From: Spisula solida
Lineage: Eukaryota; Mollusca; Bivalvia; Venerida; Mactridae
Assembly (NCBI GenBank): GCA_947247005.1
Contig: OX365947.1
Location: forward strand, 30,336,760 to 30,400,759
Length of the DNA stretch: 64,000 nucleotides
Direction of reading: 5' to 3'
A program made the translations under genes and the position numbers. The first letter of the stretch is position 1. Each line of letters starts with the position of its first letter. Below, in pieces: positions 25,075-37,600 of the stretch. The notes under the pieces were generated by a model, which worked only from the letters and a program-made list of their open reading frames with translations, did no database searches and was not told the DNA's origin.

Positions 25075-25539
25075 TAGGGCTGCGTACCGGTTTCCAATAT
25101 AAATCGAATACCGGTATTTTGCGTTCGATCGATACATCGTATCGACCGTGGCCGTATCGGTAAAAACATCGATTAACAAAAATACACAACAAAATCCCCA
25201 TTTTCAGTTAAGTTTTCAGTAGTCTATTTGTTTAGTCTCAAAATGGTCAGGTCGTCGACGCAGCTTATGTCCGAGTGAATCTAATTTTCAAACAAGAATC
25301 TGCTTTGCAAACTACTCATAATGCACTTTAAACATGGGTAGATAGGTTTTTATCACATATCTCAAGCCTGACGTGATTGTGTCCCGCAAGTTAAATACAT
25401 GTTGTAAGTCTGCAAGTGCCTATTTACAGTTTTTAGATCGTTTATTGTCAAAACAAAATATCAAATGATATATCGAATATCGATCTTTTTGTATCGATAC
25501 AAATATCGTATCGATCATTTTAACTGATACGCGGCCCTA
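25075..25539. mobile_element. Non-autonomous hAT-like element with 8-bp target duplication
   Basis: The termini are TAGGGCTGCGTACC and, inverted, TAGGGCCGCGTATC. They are flanked by an exact 8-bp direct repeat 'ctgtacat' (25067-25074 and 25540-25547), the hAT target-site size. The interior is rich in ATCGAT-containing palindromes ('gatcgatacatcgtatcgac', 'gtatcgatac'). There is no coding capacity. Confidence 0.8.
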
Positions 25540-25547
25540 CTGTACAT

Positions 25548-26808
25548 GTATACAAGTCTGCTACAATCTTACCCTAGACAAATATAGCAGCATGATGATA
25601 CATACTGTTGACTACATTTGGCAAGAAATATATAGGCTCTGCCTTTAGACATCAACATTCCTTAAACAAGTCTATGAAATAACGGTACTAATTATTAAGC
25701 GAGCCTTTGTGAGCTTGTAAATTTGTTTTCACAACTCGTTTAAGGACTGTTGATCTTCGATTCTTTTATCACATTATCATAGTATTTAGGTCAAGCAATG
25801 TCAGAAGTACTTAATTTCAAGCTGGTGATGTTACTTTTTTGTGCCAAACACTGGTAATGTCGAGGTCTGGTGCATGTTAATTTTGTTCTAACACACATTG
25901 GAAAACATTGTTCTGCGAATTGTTCTCAAAGGGAAGATAATGATATTTGTAGCCTTCAAAGCCCTAACAATGAAGTAGTTGAAGAGATACCACCGAATAT
26001 AAGATGGGAGGGGTAACACAAGGTAACATGTTACAGGTGACCTCAGTTGTCCAGTTTTGGTAGCAAGCTTCTCATAGTGTTTACCCTTGTATTACAAATA
26101 TACAAATGTAAATACAAGGGTAAGTAACTATTTAGAAGAGTTTGTTTTGTTAGCTGTATTATAATATATACAGACACCAGGTATGGTAAATATTTTTATT
26201 GAGTCTAGTAAGGAGTGGCTAAAACATGCGTATTACGCATCAATCAAGAAACTGTATATTAACAAAATATGAATACATAATTATACATTCACATATAGGC
26301 CATAGATTCATTACTCAGAAACAAGAAATTAAAATTAATTGCTATAAAAACTTAGAATCTAACAAAACACATCATATTAATCAGACCATCACAGGAAAAG
26401 TGCACAGTTTAGAATTTTTTCTGGTGATGCATAATAATAGAGTACCAGTTTGTAATGTTTAAACCCATTATCAATAAAAAGTAAAATGTCACAAATTTAA
26501 ACATAAAAAATCATTTTTAAAATGTAAAAATAATCAAACTTACAAAATTTATTCATCAGAAATGCAGATAAGCAAGTATGAGTCACTGGACCTGTTGTCA
26601 TGTGCCAACCATAATTGACAAATTACCAATAAAACACAACCTGGTATGACCACCTCTATCACATTACCCAGATACAGGCAAACCTGTGTTCAATAGAAGT
26701 CACCTCAATTAAACAACCACCTGTTTTAAGCAGCCATGTAATCTCAGTTAACCATTTTTATATTGAATACACCTGAATTAAACATATCACTGCCTTGAAG
26801 CAGCATGG
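25548..26808. other. Stretch without a supported gene
   Basis: The sequence at 25683-25790 ('attaagcgagcctttgtgag', 'actcgtttaagga') is related to a similar sequence at about 53640-53740. The 78-codon open frame at 26226-26462 has no motif. Confidence 0.35.
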
Positions 26809-27054
26809 ACCCGATCTCCCGAAGCATCTCAAGTAGAAATCTCAACTCAAAAGGAGATTTTGCTCAAAACGGAGTCTGAATTTGAGATAAGTATGAAGCT
26901 CGAGCCCTCTAAGTTTTACTGTAATAAACTCAGAATAATGATTCTGTTTTTACCAACTTAAAGTACAATTTCGCATGAAAACTATCTCAAACAATCAGTG
27001 ACAAAATTTGAGTTGAGATTGAGCTCAGATTGAAATGTTTCGGGAGATCGGGGC
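26809..27054. mobile_element. MITE with GATCTCCCGAA termini, copy 1
   Basis: The ends are 'cccgatctcccgaagcatct' and 'gtttcgggagatcgggg', inverted. The interior has 'aaatctcaactcaaa' and 'tttgagttgagatt', extending the inverted structure. Copy 2 is at 51803-52053, and one end alone is at 41706-41760. Confidence 0.75.
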
Positions 27055-27322
27055 ATGGTCTTATGTATACCCATTGAGTAACTGCTTAACGAAGGATAGG
27101 AGGGATGTTTATAAAATAAACAGGACTATTGTCATAAATCACATGGTTAAACAACATAAATGATTAAAATCAAAACGTATATCGTCAGAAAACAGAATTC
27201 TTTTTTTACATGCAGTACAATTATGACATCACACTATTTTACATGGCATTAATATTTGTTTATCTAAAACTGTACCCGTAAGGGCCCCAGTCCTGTTTAT
27301 TTTTTAACATCCTTTATACACT

Positions 27323-27544
27323 CAGGGGTGTCAACAGAGCCAAATCTAAAATCCTGAAAATCATATGCGGCTGATCATTTTCGACAAACTAGAGGCCTTC
27401 AACCTTATTGTTTCAATATATAACTAACTTTGCCATTTCTTGAGATAATTTCATCAAATAACTTTTATTTTGGTCAGAAACCATTGCTCTTTCAGGAATG
27501 ATAAATCCCGAATTCCGGATTATTCAGGAAAATTGACACCCCTG
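27323..27544. mobile_element. Small MITE with CAGGGGTGTCAA termini
   Basis: The left end is CAGGGGTGTCAA and the right end TTGACACCCCTG, perfectly inverted over 12 bases. A possible flanking duplication 'tacact' is visible. The CAGGG start is hAT-like, but the 6-bp duplication leaves the superfamily open. Confidence 0.65.
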
Positions 27545-27654
27545 TACACTGTATTCAGATATCCTGATATTTTTCTACAATCAATGACATTATACAACAA
27601 TATAACTGTCCATTACTTGATCCAATCACTTCAGAGATTACCTCCATAATATAA

Positions 27655-28240
27655 ACAAGAGCACCGCCTACGAGTGCTGGGTGCTCGACTTTCTCGTACT
27701 TGATAGTACCCAGCTTGCTCATCTGTGAGTGAATATTCTAAGAGTAACAAGGGCAGATAAATCATAAAAATTGTTCAAAGGGTTACCACCCTTGTCAGTA
27801 TGGACTCCCCTGTGAGGGTGAATAACTATGTTGAGTTTCAAGTGGATACCTTTGACAGTCTTTGAGAAATAGACATTTTTGTGTAAAAATTCAAAGTCAG
27901 AAAAGGGAAATAACTCTTATAAAATGCTGGATAGATTTGTTTCCTCTTGCCAGTAGAGGCAGGTCATCACATTCCACAAGTGTATTGACTTTTAAGTTGA
28001 AAGTTTTGATAGTGTTTGAGAAAATTCAGTTTATGTGTAAAATTTGCCATTATTTCTACGTATTAAGTCCAAACATGGGCAGAAAACTCCATAAATATAG
28101 GTCACAGAGTTACCAGGCTTGTCGGTATGGACTCCCCTAGTGTTGGTGAATAACTTGTTGAGTTCAAGTTGATCCCTTTGATAGCCTTTGAGAAAAAGGC
28201 TCTGACAATAAACTAAACCAACGCACACGATCCCGTCACG
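27655..28240. repeat. Dispersed repeat (gagtgctgggtgctcgac family), copy with duplicated body
   Basis: Starts 'aagagcaccgcctacgagtg', 'ctcgactttctcgtacttg', and ends 'ccaacgcacacgatcccgtc'. The middle ('gttaccacccttgtcagtat', 'ggactcccct') occurs twice. A shorter copy is at 43085-43326 and a decayed piece at 9625. Confidence 0.65.
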
Positions 28241-29280
28241 ACAATAGCTTGAGCTAAAAATTGTAACATATCAAATACAAATAAGCCGTAAAAATAGCTT
28301 TGCACCAAATCTGTCGATAAATAATTACACAATACAGAAACAAACGCTTAGACAAGCTTTCTACTGCCTCTTTCAAAAATAGTAGGGCATATTATATTGA
28401 AAAAGTAGGGCAAAATAGGAATTTCTGATATTAGAAAGTAGGGATAAAGAAGGAATTTTGACCTTTTTTAAGTTCAATATTACGACTGACAGAAACAGAA
28501 TTTGATGCTAGAGGGGCATAGAAAACATAAATTCCAGAGGCGGACAACAGACAAAATTGCCACACGATAATTATGAAATTGATTTATTGTAGTTTGCAAG
28601 CGTAGCAAGCGCGAACAAATGCATGCTTTATATTTCCACTGAAATTACAACTAAAAGAATTAAGTATCATTTTGCACTAAATTTAATTTTTATTTTCATT
28701 ATGAGATGAAAAAGTAGGGATGATAAGGCTTTTTTTTAAAAAAGTAGGGCAAAGTAGGGCTCAGATCAAAATAGGAGGGAATAGTAGGGCCCAGTACAAA
28801 GCCTGCTAAGACAAGTAACAAGAGGGTCATGATGAACCTGGCTCTGTAACGCTCACCTGTGGAAAGGCAAGTTTAGCTCCTTTGACCTTGTTAAGCCATA
28901 CATGGGAACAATTTTGAATGTGTAAAAGTAAATCCAGCCAACTATAACTGACATTTTTTGGTAACATATATTAACATAATCAACAATCTTCGACTTTATA
29001 CAACAAAAACAATATTAGAACACACAACCATATTCCTTTATTACCCCCACCCTCTCCAAGTTCCTACTTCATGCTGTTCCATCCCCTAGAATTTTCCCTC
29101 AACAAAATTTAATTTGAAACTGTTCAATGTTTCAAAACTATCGAACAAAAGGAAATCTGCAACATCTATCAACTTTATGAAAAACAGTCCATTCCCCTTG
29201 CCTCCTTTACAAGCCATAATCTAGTCATGAATTGATAACGGGGCTTACAGAATACATTTTACACCATGCTCCAACATTGC
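28241..29280. other. Stretch of decayed repeats, no gene
   Basis: The segment 28380-28800 contains repeated 'agtagggcaaa' and 'aaaagtaggg' motifs at both ends in the same orientation. At 28808 a fragment of the 'aacaagaggg...gctcacctgt' family begins. No exon recognised. Confidence 0.4.
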
Positions 29281-29281
29281 G

Positions 29282-29430
29282 GCCTCCGTAGCTCAATGGT
29301 TAGTGCGCTTGCCGCCTAATCTGGCAACCACCGGGTTCAAATCCGGGTAGAGGCACACATATATGCCTGCCATATTTCAGCAGAAAGCTGACTGCCAAAT
29401 AAAGGCTATGCTCCGCATTTTTAAAAAAAC
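29282..29430 (+). mobile_element. tRNA-derived SINE with nearly complete tRNA-like head
   Basis: Positions 29282-29355 fold roughly as a tRNA: acceptor GCCTC paired with GAGGC, A box TAGCTCAATGG, an anticodon stem TGCCG/TGGCA around the 7-base loop CCTAATC (would read UAA, Leu), and B box GGTTCAAATCC. Position 33 is C instead of T, the T stem has one mismatch and the acceptor has a C-A mismatch. A non-tRNA tail ending in an A-rich tract follows. It is best called a SINE and not a functional tRNA-Leu. Confidence 0.6.
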
Positions 29431-30608
29431 AAACAAAAAAACATGAATATCAAATAGTAGACAAACAAATTAAATATTATGTACAGAGATTGCATTTAAA
29501 ATGCTCTTTGATTAAGTACTAACAATGATTCATATACAGACAAGGCTACATATCATCTCAATACTGTAAAATCACCGATTTTCGTGGGGGTAAAATTTTC
29601 ATTTATTTCATAGTTAAAAATAAAATCGTCCACGAAAACTAATCCCCACAATTAATCCACCTTCCATTAAAAGGTTTCCCCATCCATGTTTTGTAATCCA
29701 TTGATTAACACCCCCTTCGAAATTGCATTCTACCAAAAACAATGAAATTAAATGTCCACGCAAATAAGTGATATTACAGTACAATCTAAAGTACATAAAC
29801 ATTCAGCCAAGAAGTTTGATTCATCTTAAGGTACTCGTAGTTAATAAATAATATAAACAATGTAATAATTGTGAAAAGTCCATGAAAACTAGGTTTTTTG
29901 AAAATGGCAAAACTCTGCCAGAACAGAACAGACCTTAATTCAACTCTGTCGAAAATTGGTTCCCGAAGTTGGTTCCTGCCAACAACTGGAACAGGTTAAT
30001 AACTTCACATGTTAATAAAAACTTGTTTAGCCAATACATGTACAACAAATTTGCCAATCTAATTAACAGATTGCTTTTCATTAGTAAAACATGGTTAACA
30101 GAACACTGGGGGTCAGTATCTTATTTTATCAGTATATGAGAGACCAAGGAAGCGATACATACCACCTGGTCTGCTGTGCTCACTTGTCCTTGATTCAAAA
30201 TAATTTCATTGACTAGAAATATCGTGATCTAAATCTTAGGTCTGGCGTAGTTAAACACCAGAGCTTTGGTGAGTTAGTCTAAAGTAAAATTTCCAAGAAT
30301 TATCAATAGTGCAAGACTACCGTCCCGAAAATTGACCAATGACGAGGCATTGCCAAAATTGACTAATGACGAGGCATCGCCAAAATTTGACTAATGCCGA
30401 GGCAGCATTTTTTAGAACAATAAACCATTGCAGTATTCAGGCACCCATAATTATATCAATTTGTTCTTGTCCTGCAAACTACTGCCGACAATTTCACAAA
30501 TGTATGGGATCATAATAACTAACAACAAGTGCAAAACATGTAATCAAGAACTTTTTGAAAACTATTTTAGTTTACATACAGACTTACACATAGACAATGA
30601 AGAACTAG
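29431..30608. other. Stretch without a supported gene
   Basis: Inverted 'tttcgtgggg...ccacgaaaac' sequences near 29578-29640 suggest an old MITE. The sequence 30330-30400 has three direct copies of 'ttgactaatgacgaggcat'-like text. No exon seen. Confidence 0.4.
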
Positions 30609-30865
30609 AGATGTCGCCATTCGGCAGACTAATATACCCCCGCCGGCAAAGGGCCATAATTCTGCCAAAATTCATTGCAGCGCAAACTCCTTTCTTCATG
30701 CACATCTATATGTTGAGGTTGTTCATCTGTGAAAGTTTGAGCGAAATCCTGCCAAAACTGTAGGAGGAGTTGCATCCACAAGAATGCGTCTCGGGACAGA
30801 CAGACGCACAGACGGACAAGCTGAATCCAGTATACCCCCCATACAACTCGTTGTGAGGGGGTATA
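30609..30865. repeat. Dispersed repeat (gtcgccattcggcagac family), copy 2
   Basis: Full-length by comparison with 37404-37660: the same start, 'aagggccataattctgcc', 'gttgaggttgttcatctgtg', 'gacagacgg' and terminal 'gggggtata'. Confidence 0.75.
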
Positions 30866-31057
30866 AAAAATGTAAAATGTTGAGGCTTCAGAAGCATTTT
30901 GACTGCAAGGAGTTTCCCATATTAACATGATTTGGTTGTATATTGGCTTTATTTTCTACTATTAATCCTATATTACCTAAGCCGAACATAAATCATTCAG
31001 AAGTGTGCATATAAAACATACATCACAATAACAACACTAGACACAGCAACAAACATG

Positions 31058-31517
31058 TACAGTACAACCTCTCCAGAGCAGCCCTCTGTAGAGCAACAAC
31101 ATGTACAGTACAACCTCTCCAGAGCAGCCCTCTGTAGAGCAACAACATGTACAGTACAACCTCTCCAGAGCAGCCCTCTGTAGAGCAACAACATGTACAG
31201 TACAACCTCTCCAGAGCAGCCCTCTGTAGAGCAACAACATGTACAGTACAACCTCTCCAGAGCAGCCCTCTGTAGAGCAACAACATGTACAGTACAACCT
31301 CTCCAGAGCAGCCCACTGTAGAGCAACAACATGTACAGTACAACCTCTCCAGAGCAGCCCTCTGTAGAGCAACAACATCTCTATAATCAACAACACCTTC
31401 AAACTTTCCCTTAGCTGATACTTACAATATAATTTACCTCTGTAGAATGACAGCCTCTGTACAATGGCCAATATTTGCAGCTCCCAAATGGTGTTGCTCT
31501 ACAGAGGCTGTACTGTA
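31058..31517. mobile_element. TACAGTACAACCTCT MITE with its left end amplified seven-fold
   Basis: The right part (31330-31517) matches the unexpanded copy at 5851-6014 and ends 'agaggctgtactgta'. The left terminal 46 bp, 'tacagtacaacctctccaga' through 'gtagagcaacaacatg', is tandemly repeated seven times (about 31054-31378) with only one substitution seen (ccctc/cccac). Minus-strand open frames of 106-144 codons across it are repeat translations. Confidence 0.8.
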
Positions 31518-31624
31518 TAATATATACTAGCAGACAATAACATATAGATCAACAGAATAAGTCAACATTGCACTATAACTTTGGTCCTATGGTACACACG
31601 TCATCTACTTCTATATGGTTGATG

Positions 31625-34600
31625 TCATCTATCACTCGATGTTGTTTCTAGGTCCGTGTCTGATGATGAGTCATCGGAGCTTACAACCATTTTCTCACTT
31701 AACGATAACTTTATCTTGCTCAGTCTTTTAAGGATGAGTTCATAATCAAATTGGCCCCTTCTCTCCCCAAATGGGTCCTACAATTCAGAAACAAACAATT
31801 ACATCAACTTAATTCCATGGGCAGTTCAGGGGGTGTTGGGCAGAAGCAAATCAAATTAGGTAAGCTTTTTTAAACAGCCGAAATCCACATACATACTTAT
31901 TATAATAGGGGTTTTGACCCTTGAAATTTCCAAAAAGCCACATTTTGACCCACAAGATTTTGGTTTGAAGGGTCATTTCCTCTTAAAAACATGTTTATTT
32001 TGCCTATAAAATGGTGAAATTTAGTATCAAAATGACCCCCTACAAATTCAAAGGCCAGTGGAAAGCCTGAGTATAGTTACACGCTTACCTGCATAGTTTC
32101 ACCCTGTTGATGCTTATTTCTCTCACATATAGTCTCATAATAATCATAATAGTCAGGAAAGGATTTTTCCATCACCTCTCTGGAAAACAACAAGGTCTTT
32201 ACTATTAATACATGTTCGTATCAATCATACTATAACAAGATAATCTATTATCACTCAACTTTAAACTAGGTGTGTGTCACTCTGATCAACAAGAAAGCTC
32301 CTGCAGGCAAGAAAGTAATAGCAAGGGGCTTAACCCTTACAACAATTATTTGAACAAGACTAAGTTCAATTTCAAAACAAAATGCATGACTGAAATAATG
32401 AACTAACTTGTTTGACTCTAACCCTCACAGAACGGCGCCACCACTTAGCATGATCGTACAAGACTACCCAGCTCCTGCCACAGCCCCAAAGAAAGACTGT
32501 ACAAACAATCAGCATCAATGCAACTACCTCACATAGTCCACACCAAGAATATGTATAATATTATTTGGATGACAACACATAAATTGTTAGAAATTTTCCT
32601 AATCCAAGGGGAATAACTCCGCCAAAATGTAATCAAACATCAGAACAGTAGATGCAAGTGTTGAAGAGAGGTTGTGACTGAAGGGACTGGGAGGGTAAGT
32701 TTGTAGAAGTAGCACAGTATTTATAAATTATCTCCACCAGGCTCCCGACCTTTTTATTTTTTGAAGACAAATGATAGACAGTAACAAATATCAAATCTAA
32801 GAGATAAGGTAAGAGCTCTTGGATAGCCTAGAGGTAGAATATATTTAGTAAATGGTTACCGATTAAAAAGGGCCAGTCTTTTTCAGTCATTAAAATTTAC
32901 TTAATATGTCTAACTAACTTAGAATATAACATCCTGCATTTTGATAGGCCAATAGAAATTAGTATCAATAAAATGCATTCTCCTGTAGAAGACCTTGTAG
33001 GTCGAAATATTGAGCAAAAAGAGTGAACTATCAACAGATATAATTGTGATCCCCTTTTAGGGATATTTTACAACTAGATAAAATATCCATCCTGTTCCCC
33101 TTTGGAGATATAATTTATACTAATAATCAAGTAGAATAATCATAAGTCTTAGATAATCCACAATGAGTAAGAGCTTACCGTAAAGTATCAGGACACGAGC
33201 ATCTTCTTTCTAGCATATCACAGACACCTTTGGAGATATATTTATACTAATAATCAAGTAGAATAATCATAAGTCTTAGATAATCAACGATGAGTTACCG
33301 TAAAGTATCAGGACACGAGCATCTTCTTTCTAGCATATCACATACAGCAACACGGAGGGTTTCATGTCGTATTATATCATTATAACGTTTAGCATCACCA
33401 GCATTTCTTTCCTGTAACATACAGTACAGTACGTATTATATCATTGTAACGTTTAGCATCACCAGCATTTCTTTCCTGTAACATACAGTACAGTACGTAT
33501 TATATCATTATAACGTTTAGCATCACCAGCATTTCTTTCCTGTAACATACAGTACAGTACGTATTATATCATTATAACGTTTAGCATCACCAGCATTTCT
33601 TTCCTGTAACATACAGTACAGTACGTATTATATCATTGTAACGTTTAGCATCACCAGCATTTCTTTCCTGTAACATACAGTACAGTACGTATTATATCAT
33701 TGTAACGTTTAGCATCAGCAGCATTTCTTTCCTGTAACATTGTAACGTTTAGCATCACCAGCATTTCTTTCCTGTAACATACAGTACAGTACGTATTATA
33801 TCATTATAACGTTTAGCATCACCAGCATTTCTTTCCTGTAACATACAGTACAGTACGTATTATATCATTGTAACGTTTAGCATCACCAGCATTTCTTTCC
33901 TGTAACATACAGTACAGTACGTATTATATCATTGTAACGTTTAGCATCACCAGCATTTCTTTCCTGTAACATACAGTACAGTACGTATTATATCATTGTA
34001 ACGTTTAGCATCACCAGCATTTCTTTCCTGTAACATACAGTACAGTACGTATTATATCATTGTAACGTTTAGCATCACCAGCATTTCTTTCCTGTAACAT
34101 ACAGTACAGTACGTATTATATCATTGTAACGTTTAGCATCACCAGCATTTCTTTCCTGTAACATACAGTACAGTACGTATTATATCATTATAACGTTTAG
34201 CATCACCAGCATTTCTTTCCTGTAACATACAGTACAGTACGTATTATATCATTATAACGTTTAGCATCACCAGCATTTCTTTCCTGTAACATACAGTACA
34301 GTACGTATTATATCATTGTAACGTTTAGCATCACCAGCATTTCTTTCCTGTAACATACAGTACAGTACGTATTATATCATTGTAACGTTTAGCATCACCA
34401 GCATTTCTTTCCTGTAACATACAGTACAGTACGTATTATATCATTGTAACGTTTAGCATCACCAGCATTTCTTTCCTGTAACATACAGTACAGTACGTAT
34501 TATATCATTGTAACGTTTAGCATCACCAGCATTTCTTTCCTGTAACATACAGTACAGTACGTATTATATCATTGTAACGTTTAGCATCACCAGCATTTCT

Positions 34601-37600
34601 TTCCTGTAACATACAGTACAGTACGTATTATATCATTGTAACGTTTAGCATCACCAGCATTTCTTTCCTGTAACATACAGTACAGTACATAACTATCATA
34701 TCCCAGAGGGTGATAGAATGTAACATTCACCAGAAAAAAAACTCAGCCTACAGCATCTTAACAAGTAAGGGAAGTAACTAATAAATAACAGAATAAACAA
34801 GTCATTAAGAATTGCAAGCTATACAGAAGTCCCCTACCGGTTTTAAGCCATTTTCAATGTTTCTATTGCCATAGCAACCACAATTTTTGTCAGAATCAAA
34901 ATTTTTGGACCCGCATAATCCCCTCATTGCCCCCTATGCACATATCAAGTTTCATAAACCTAGCTTGAAAACTGTTTGCGTTATGGCAGGATCCAAATTT
35001 GGGCATATTTTCACTCTTTCTGTCGCCATAGCAACCACAATTTTTGTCAGAATCAAAATGTTTTTAGACGTGCATAATCCCTTTATTGCCCCCTATCCAC
35101 ATACCAAGTTTCATAAACCTAGCTTGGAAACTGTTTGATTTTTTTTTTTTTTGACGGGCAGACTGACTGACGGTAAAAAACCGGTAGGGGACTAATAAAT
35201 ACCCAGCACCTGATATGCATGTGAGGACCATTTTGTTATGCCAAGCGTGATAAAATGTGATTTTACCATGTAACATTGCAAATTGTCACCATCTGATGTC
35301 ACAAATGGCTTCATAGTACATAAAGCAGGTGAGGTATAATATTACGACAATGCTAGTAATAACCATTTCTTCCAATAGAAATCCTGTCTGAAAATTTTGC
35401 ATACTAGTGAGTTGTCTACAAGTAATCGTACATTGTCTTAGAAACAAGTAATGATATGTTATGTAAATCAATTTTGTTGACTGTTCCCTTTTAAAGTATT
35501 CTAGGTTTTACTAGACAAAGGTAGAACCTCAGACCATTACCACACATGCTCTGTAGATCACTTTACCACAGACATGGTGCATTTAACTCTACCCTCTATA
35601 ACCTATATAATTGTGTAGAACTACAAATCTTACTGTTTGAAATCCTGGTTCATTGTGGTATGGTTTCTCATTGAGTATAGACTGTATGGATATAAGAACA
35701 CTGGATAGACTCTGAGCTGGGCTCCAAGCTGGTCCTGACCATGTTCTGTATAATACAAATAATTACATTGAATAACATAAATCGTTGCTTACAAAACTTT
35801 TGTTTAACCAATTTTCATTATCATGTCATAGATAGGACTAGTACAAAATAGTACTTGAGTAGCAAATGATAACATTCTATATCCTTAGGACACCAGGCAC
35901 TATTTCTGGCTTTAAGGTGCCAAGATTATTTCACCTAAACATTGCTGTCCAGCAACATAAAATTCCTTTGGTAAATATATTGTGAACGAGGAGTAACAGA
36001 AACTAAACATGGCATGTGATGGTCACTAGACATATTCTTCCATTGGTGTCAGTACATGACTGCAACTAGGATATCACAGAGAATATACAGTAATTAGAAT
36101 TCAATAATAGAGCATAACCTCTCATGACGAGTATCATATCTTCAACAATTTTATTATTTAGTCTATAATAGAGGGTCTTGCAATCATGAGTACTCATTAC
36201 ATACGAGTTTTATTAAACAAGTGGACAAAATAATATGACTCAAGGCTATGATTTTGTCGACAAGTATGTTATGAGCACGAATTTAAGATTTAAGTTATCA
36301 CATAACCTTAGAGAACACTTATTATCGTTAAAAATGATGATGTTATTATGTAAAATGCATAGATAACTAAGGTTTCAACCAAAATTTAGCGGTACAATGA
36401 GCGAGATGTTTTGACCACATTGATATTATACTGACATCATGGGCCTATAAAGGTTAAATGTCATGTCAGGCCAATTCAATAATTTATTGCACACCCTGGG
36501 AGTGCCGAATGATATTTCCAGCACAGCTTCATGGCACTGCTACGTCTCAGGTTATATGATAAACTTTATTAGCAATTCATTCTTAAGGAGAATCTTCTTT
36601 ATTTGCACCAAGACCAATCTAGAATTGTCGCCAATTGGCAGACTAATATACCCCCCGGGTGTCAAAATCCAGTATACCCCCCCTTACAACTCGTTGTGCG
36701 GGGGTATAATAAACAAGCTTCAACTGCTCGAAAGAGAGAGATTTTTAACAAAGTACATACCCTATAATACTGAGACAAACTTTTCCATTTTTATAGAGGT
36801 TTGGATTGAATCTAACTTTTCCATCACCAGTCGTCTGTAGTTTAACACGCGGAGGTCTGATAGGATAATCTGGTGGGCAACGAATCAGAAAGTAGAAATA
36901 TCCACCTTCATACGGAGTATCAAATGGTCCGGTGATTAATGCATGTATCTACAACAAAAATTTTTACAATTAACTTATTTATTATACAAATAAACATGCT
37001 GTTGACAAATTAAGCAATGTTCTTGAAAGACTCTGTCAACAGTGTTCTTAAAGAAGGGTGTGTAGGTGACACATGGTTATAACCCTCAAACTTCCATAAA
37101 CAAATGTATACCACCTTATATATACAACTTTAGCATTTCAGATGAGATTTTAACCCACAGCAGAGACACAATAGTTTGGCATTTATATTTCAAAACAGAT
37201 ATTATAACTTACCTCTTTTGTTAGAAAATTAGGTTGGCACATATGTACCATAATACAACTCAATCTAGATATAGTTACCTTACAAGTTAGTACAAAGGTT
37301 GTATCTTACCTTGGTAATATCATCTTTATCTGGAACAATACACATACCAGGTGGTGGTTCATTGTAAATTGTCATTATGTCACTGCAATTATAAAATAAA
37401 GTAGAGCTGTCGCCATTCGCCAGACTAATATATCTCCGCTGGCAAAGGGCCATAATTCTGCCAAAATTCATCGCAGCGCAAATTCCTTTCTTCATGCACA
37501 TCTATATGTTGAGGTTGTTCATCTGTGAAAGTTTGAGCGAAATCCTGCCAAAACTGTAGGAGGAGTTGCATCCACAAGAATGTGTCTACGGACAGATAGA

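Noticed and set aside
29282..29355. Possible tRNA-Leu (UAA) gene
   Set aside because: C at position 33, a T-stem mismatch and an acceptor mismatch, and it is fused to a SINE-like A-rich tail.
30997..31471. Minus-strand open frames of 106-144 codons with repeated VVALQRAALERLYCTC-like peptide
   Set aside because: Translation of the 46-bp tandem expansion of a MITE end.
33369..34690. CRISPR-like appearance of regularly spaced repeats
   Set aside because: Units are contiguous with no unique spacers, and the genome is eukaryotic; the unit is a splice junction of UBE2Z.
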